A stretch of DNA of 6,926 nucleotides from an uncultured Roseburia sp. (GTDB taxonomy: Bacteria; Bacillota; Clostridia; Lachnospirales; Lachnospiraceae): assembly GCA_945928585.1 (NCBI GenBank), contig CAMENQ010000128.1:1-6926 (forward strand), in the 5' to 3' direction. The translations under genes were made by a program, and so were the position numbers. The notes under the pieces were generated by a model. The model did not search any database. It was given only the letters and a program-made list of their open reading frames with translations, and was not told the DNA's origin. The stretch's first letter is position 1. Every line of letters begins with the position of its first letter. This document shows, one piece after another, positions 6,769 through 6,926 of the stretch.

Positions 6769-6796
6769 AAAAACAAGACTTGTTTGTTGTGAAAAA
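6764..6796 (+). repeat. Direct repeat TTGTGAAAAA, two copies 23 bp apart
   Basis: TTGTGAAAAA occurs at 6764-6773 and 6787-6796, with a third partial TTGTG at 6797-6801. Between the copies a small inverted repeat, ACAAG/CTTGT, is nearly continuous. The copies flank or overlap the candidate codY -35, a position fitting regulator binding sites on about two helical turns. Confidence 0.5.
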
Positions 6797-6808
6797 TTGT
6801 GTTATTAT
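6780..6808 (+). promoter_or_regulatory. Candidate codY promoter
   Basis: TTGTTT (6780-6785) is followed after 17 nt by TATTAT (6803-6808), preceded by TG-n (6800-6802), an extended -10. Initiation near 6815 gives a leader of about 50 nt. The -35 is weak (3 of 6), as is common with an extended -10. Nothing resembles a full CodY box (AATTTTCWGAAAATT), so autoregulation is not supported here. Confidence 0.45.
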
Positions 6809-6864
6809 AAAAAATAACATAAGTTTACGCACTATTTGGAAAGGGTTTTTATGGAGGTGCCACA

Positions 6865-6926
6865 ATGAGTGTACAATTACTTGACAAAACAAGAAAAATT
6901 AATAAGCTGTTACATAACAGTAACAG
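6865..6926 (+). CDS. codY: GTP- and branched-chain amino acid-sensing regulator CodY (N-terminal 20 codons, cut by the window)
   Basis: The frame reads MSVQLLDKTRKINKLLHNSN before the window ends. This is the recognisable N-terminus of clostridial CodY, the start of the GAF domain that binds isoleucine, leucine and valine. CodY represses stationary-phase, amino-acid and often competence and sporulation genes while nutrients and GTP are high. The ribosome site GGAGGTG (6853-6859) lies 5 nt before the ATG. The DNA-binding winged helix lies outside the window. Its place after topA is the arrangement often seen in Lachnospiraceae and other Clostridia, which strengthens the call despite the short sequence. 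The Shine-Dalgarno is also read by a five-codon frame (6851-6868) whose stop overlaps this ATG. Confidence 0.9.
   Translation, partial: MSVQLLDKTRKINKLLHNSN

Noticed and set aside
6765..6800. CodY-box autoregulatory site upstream of codY
   Set aside because: The AATTTTTCACAA-like stretch on the minus strand matches only half of AATTTTCWGAAAATT, which is expected by chance in AT-rich DNA.
6803..6819. TATTATAAAAAATA stem-like sequence (TGTTATT/AATAACA, 6800-6820) as a topA terminator
   Set aside because: The stem is entirely weak pairs but one G:C per end, has no following T-tract, and overlaps the likely codY -10.

Overview
This 6.9-kb window looks like chromosome from a low-GC, spore-forming Clostridia, most probably a Lachnospiraceae species. 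The reasons are the AGA/ATA-rich codon use, a sporulation sigma-factor gene at the left edge, a small protein of the DUF6472 type, and the ordered block Mg-chelatase-like ATPase (yifB/comM), dprA, topA, codY, which is a familiar arrangement in this group. Genus and species cannot be read from the sequence. It is a core chromosomal region: I see no transposase, phage gene, CRISPR array, tRNA or rRNA.

Layout. Positions 1-96 (minus) hold the first 32 codons of a sigma factor of the SigK type, most likely starting at TTG, with a sigma-K-like promoter behind it. A 174-bp divergent intergenic region follows. Then, all on the plus strand: a Cof-type HAD-IIB phosphatase (271-1074); a 59-residue cysteine-bearing DUF6472-like protein (1127-1306); a 172-residue coiled-coil protein ending in a J-domain (1331-1849); a strong intrinsic terminator (1888-1914); yifB/comM (1944-3473); dprA (3485-4603); topA (4644-6728); a 136-bp intergenic region rich in inverted and direct repeats; and the first 20 codons of codY (6865 to the window end).

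How the genes work together. YifB/ComM and DprA both act on incoming single-stranded DNA in natural transformation: DprA loads RecA and ComM promotes branch migration. TopA relaxes negative supercoils, and CodY is the global nutrient-sensing repressor. The J-domain protein and its small cysteine-rich neighbour form a two-gene unit with no established function.

The most notable signals are regulatory. A near-consensus promoter (1842-1870) sits directly in front of the terminator, with yifB starting 29 nt beyond it, an attenuator-like arrangement. A candidate sigma-K autoregulatory promoter precedes the SigK-type gene, which lacks an N-terminal pro-sequence. A 12-A tract lies early in dprA, and a 14-bp perfect palindrome overlaps a -10 box at 1086-1099. 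I found no convincing new multi-gene system.
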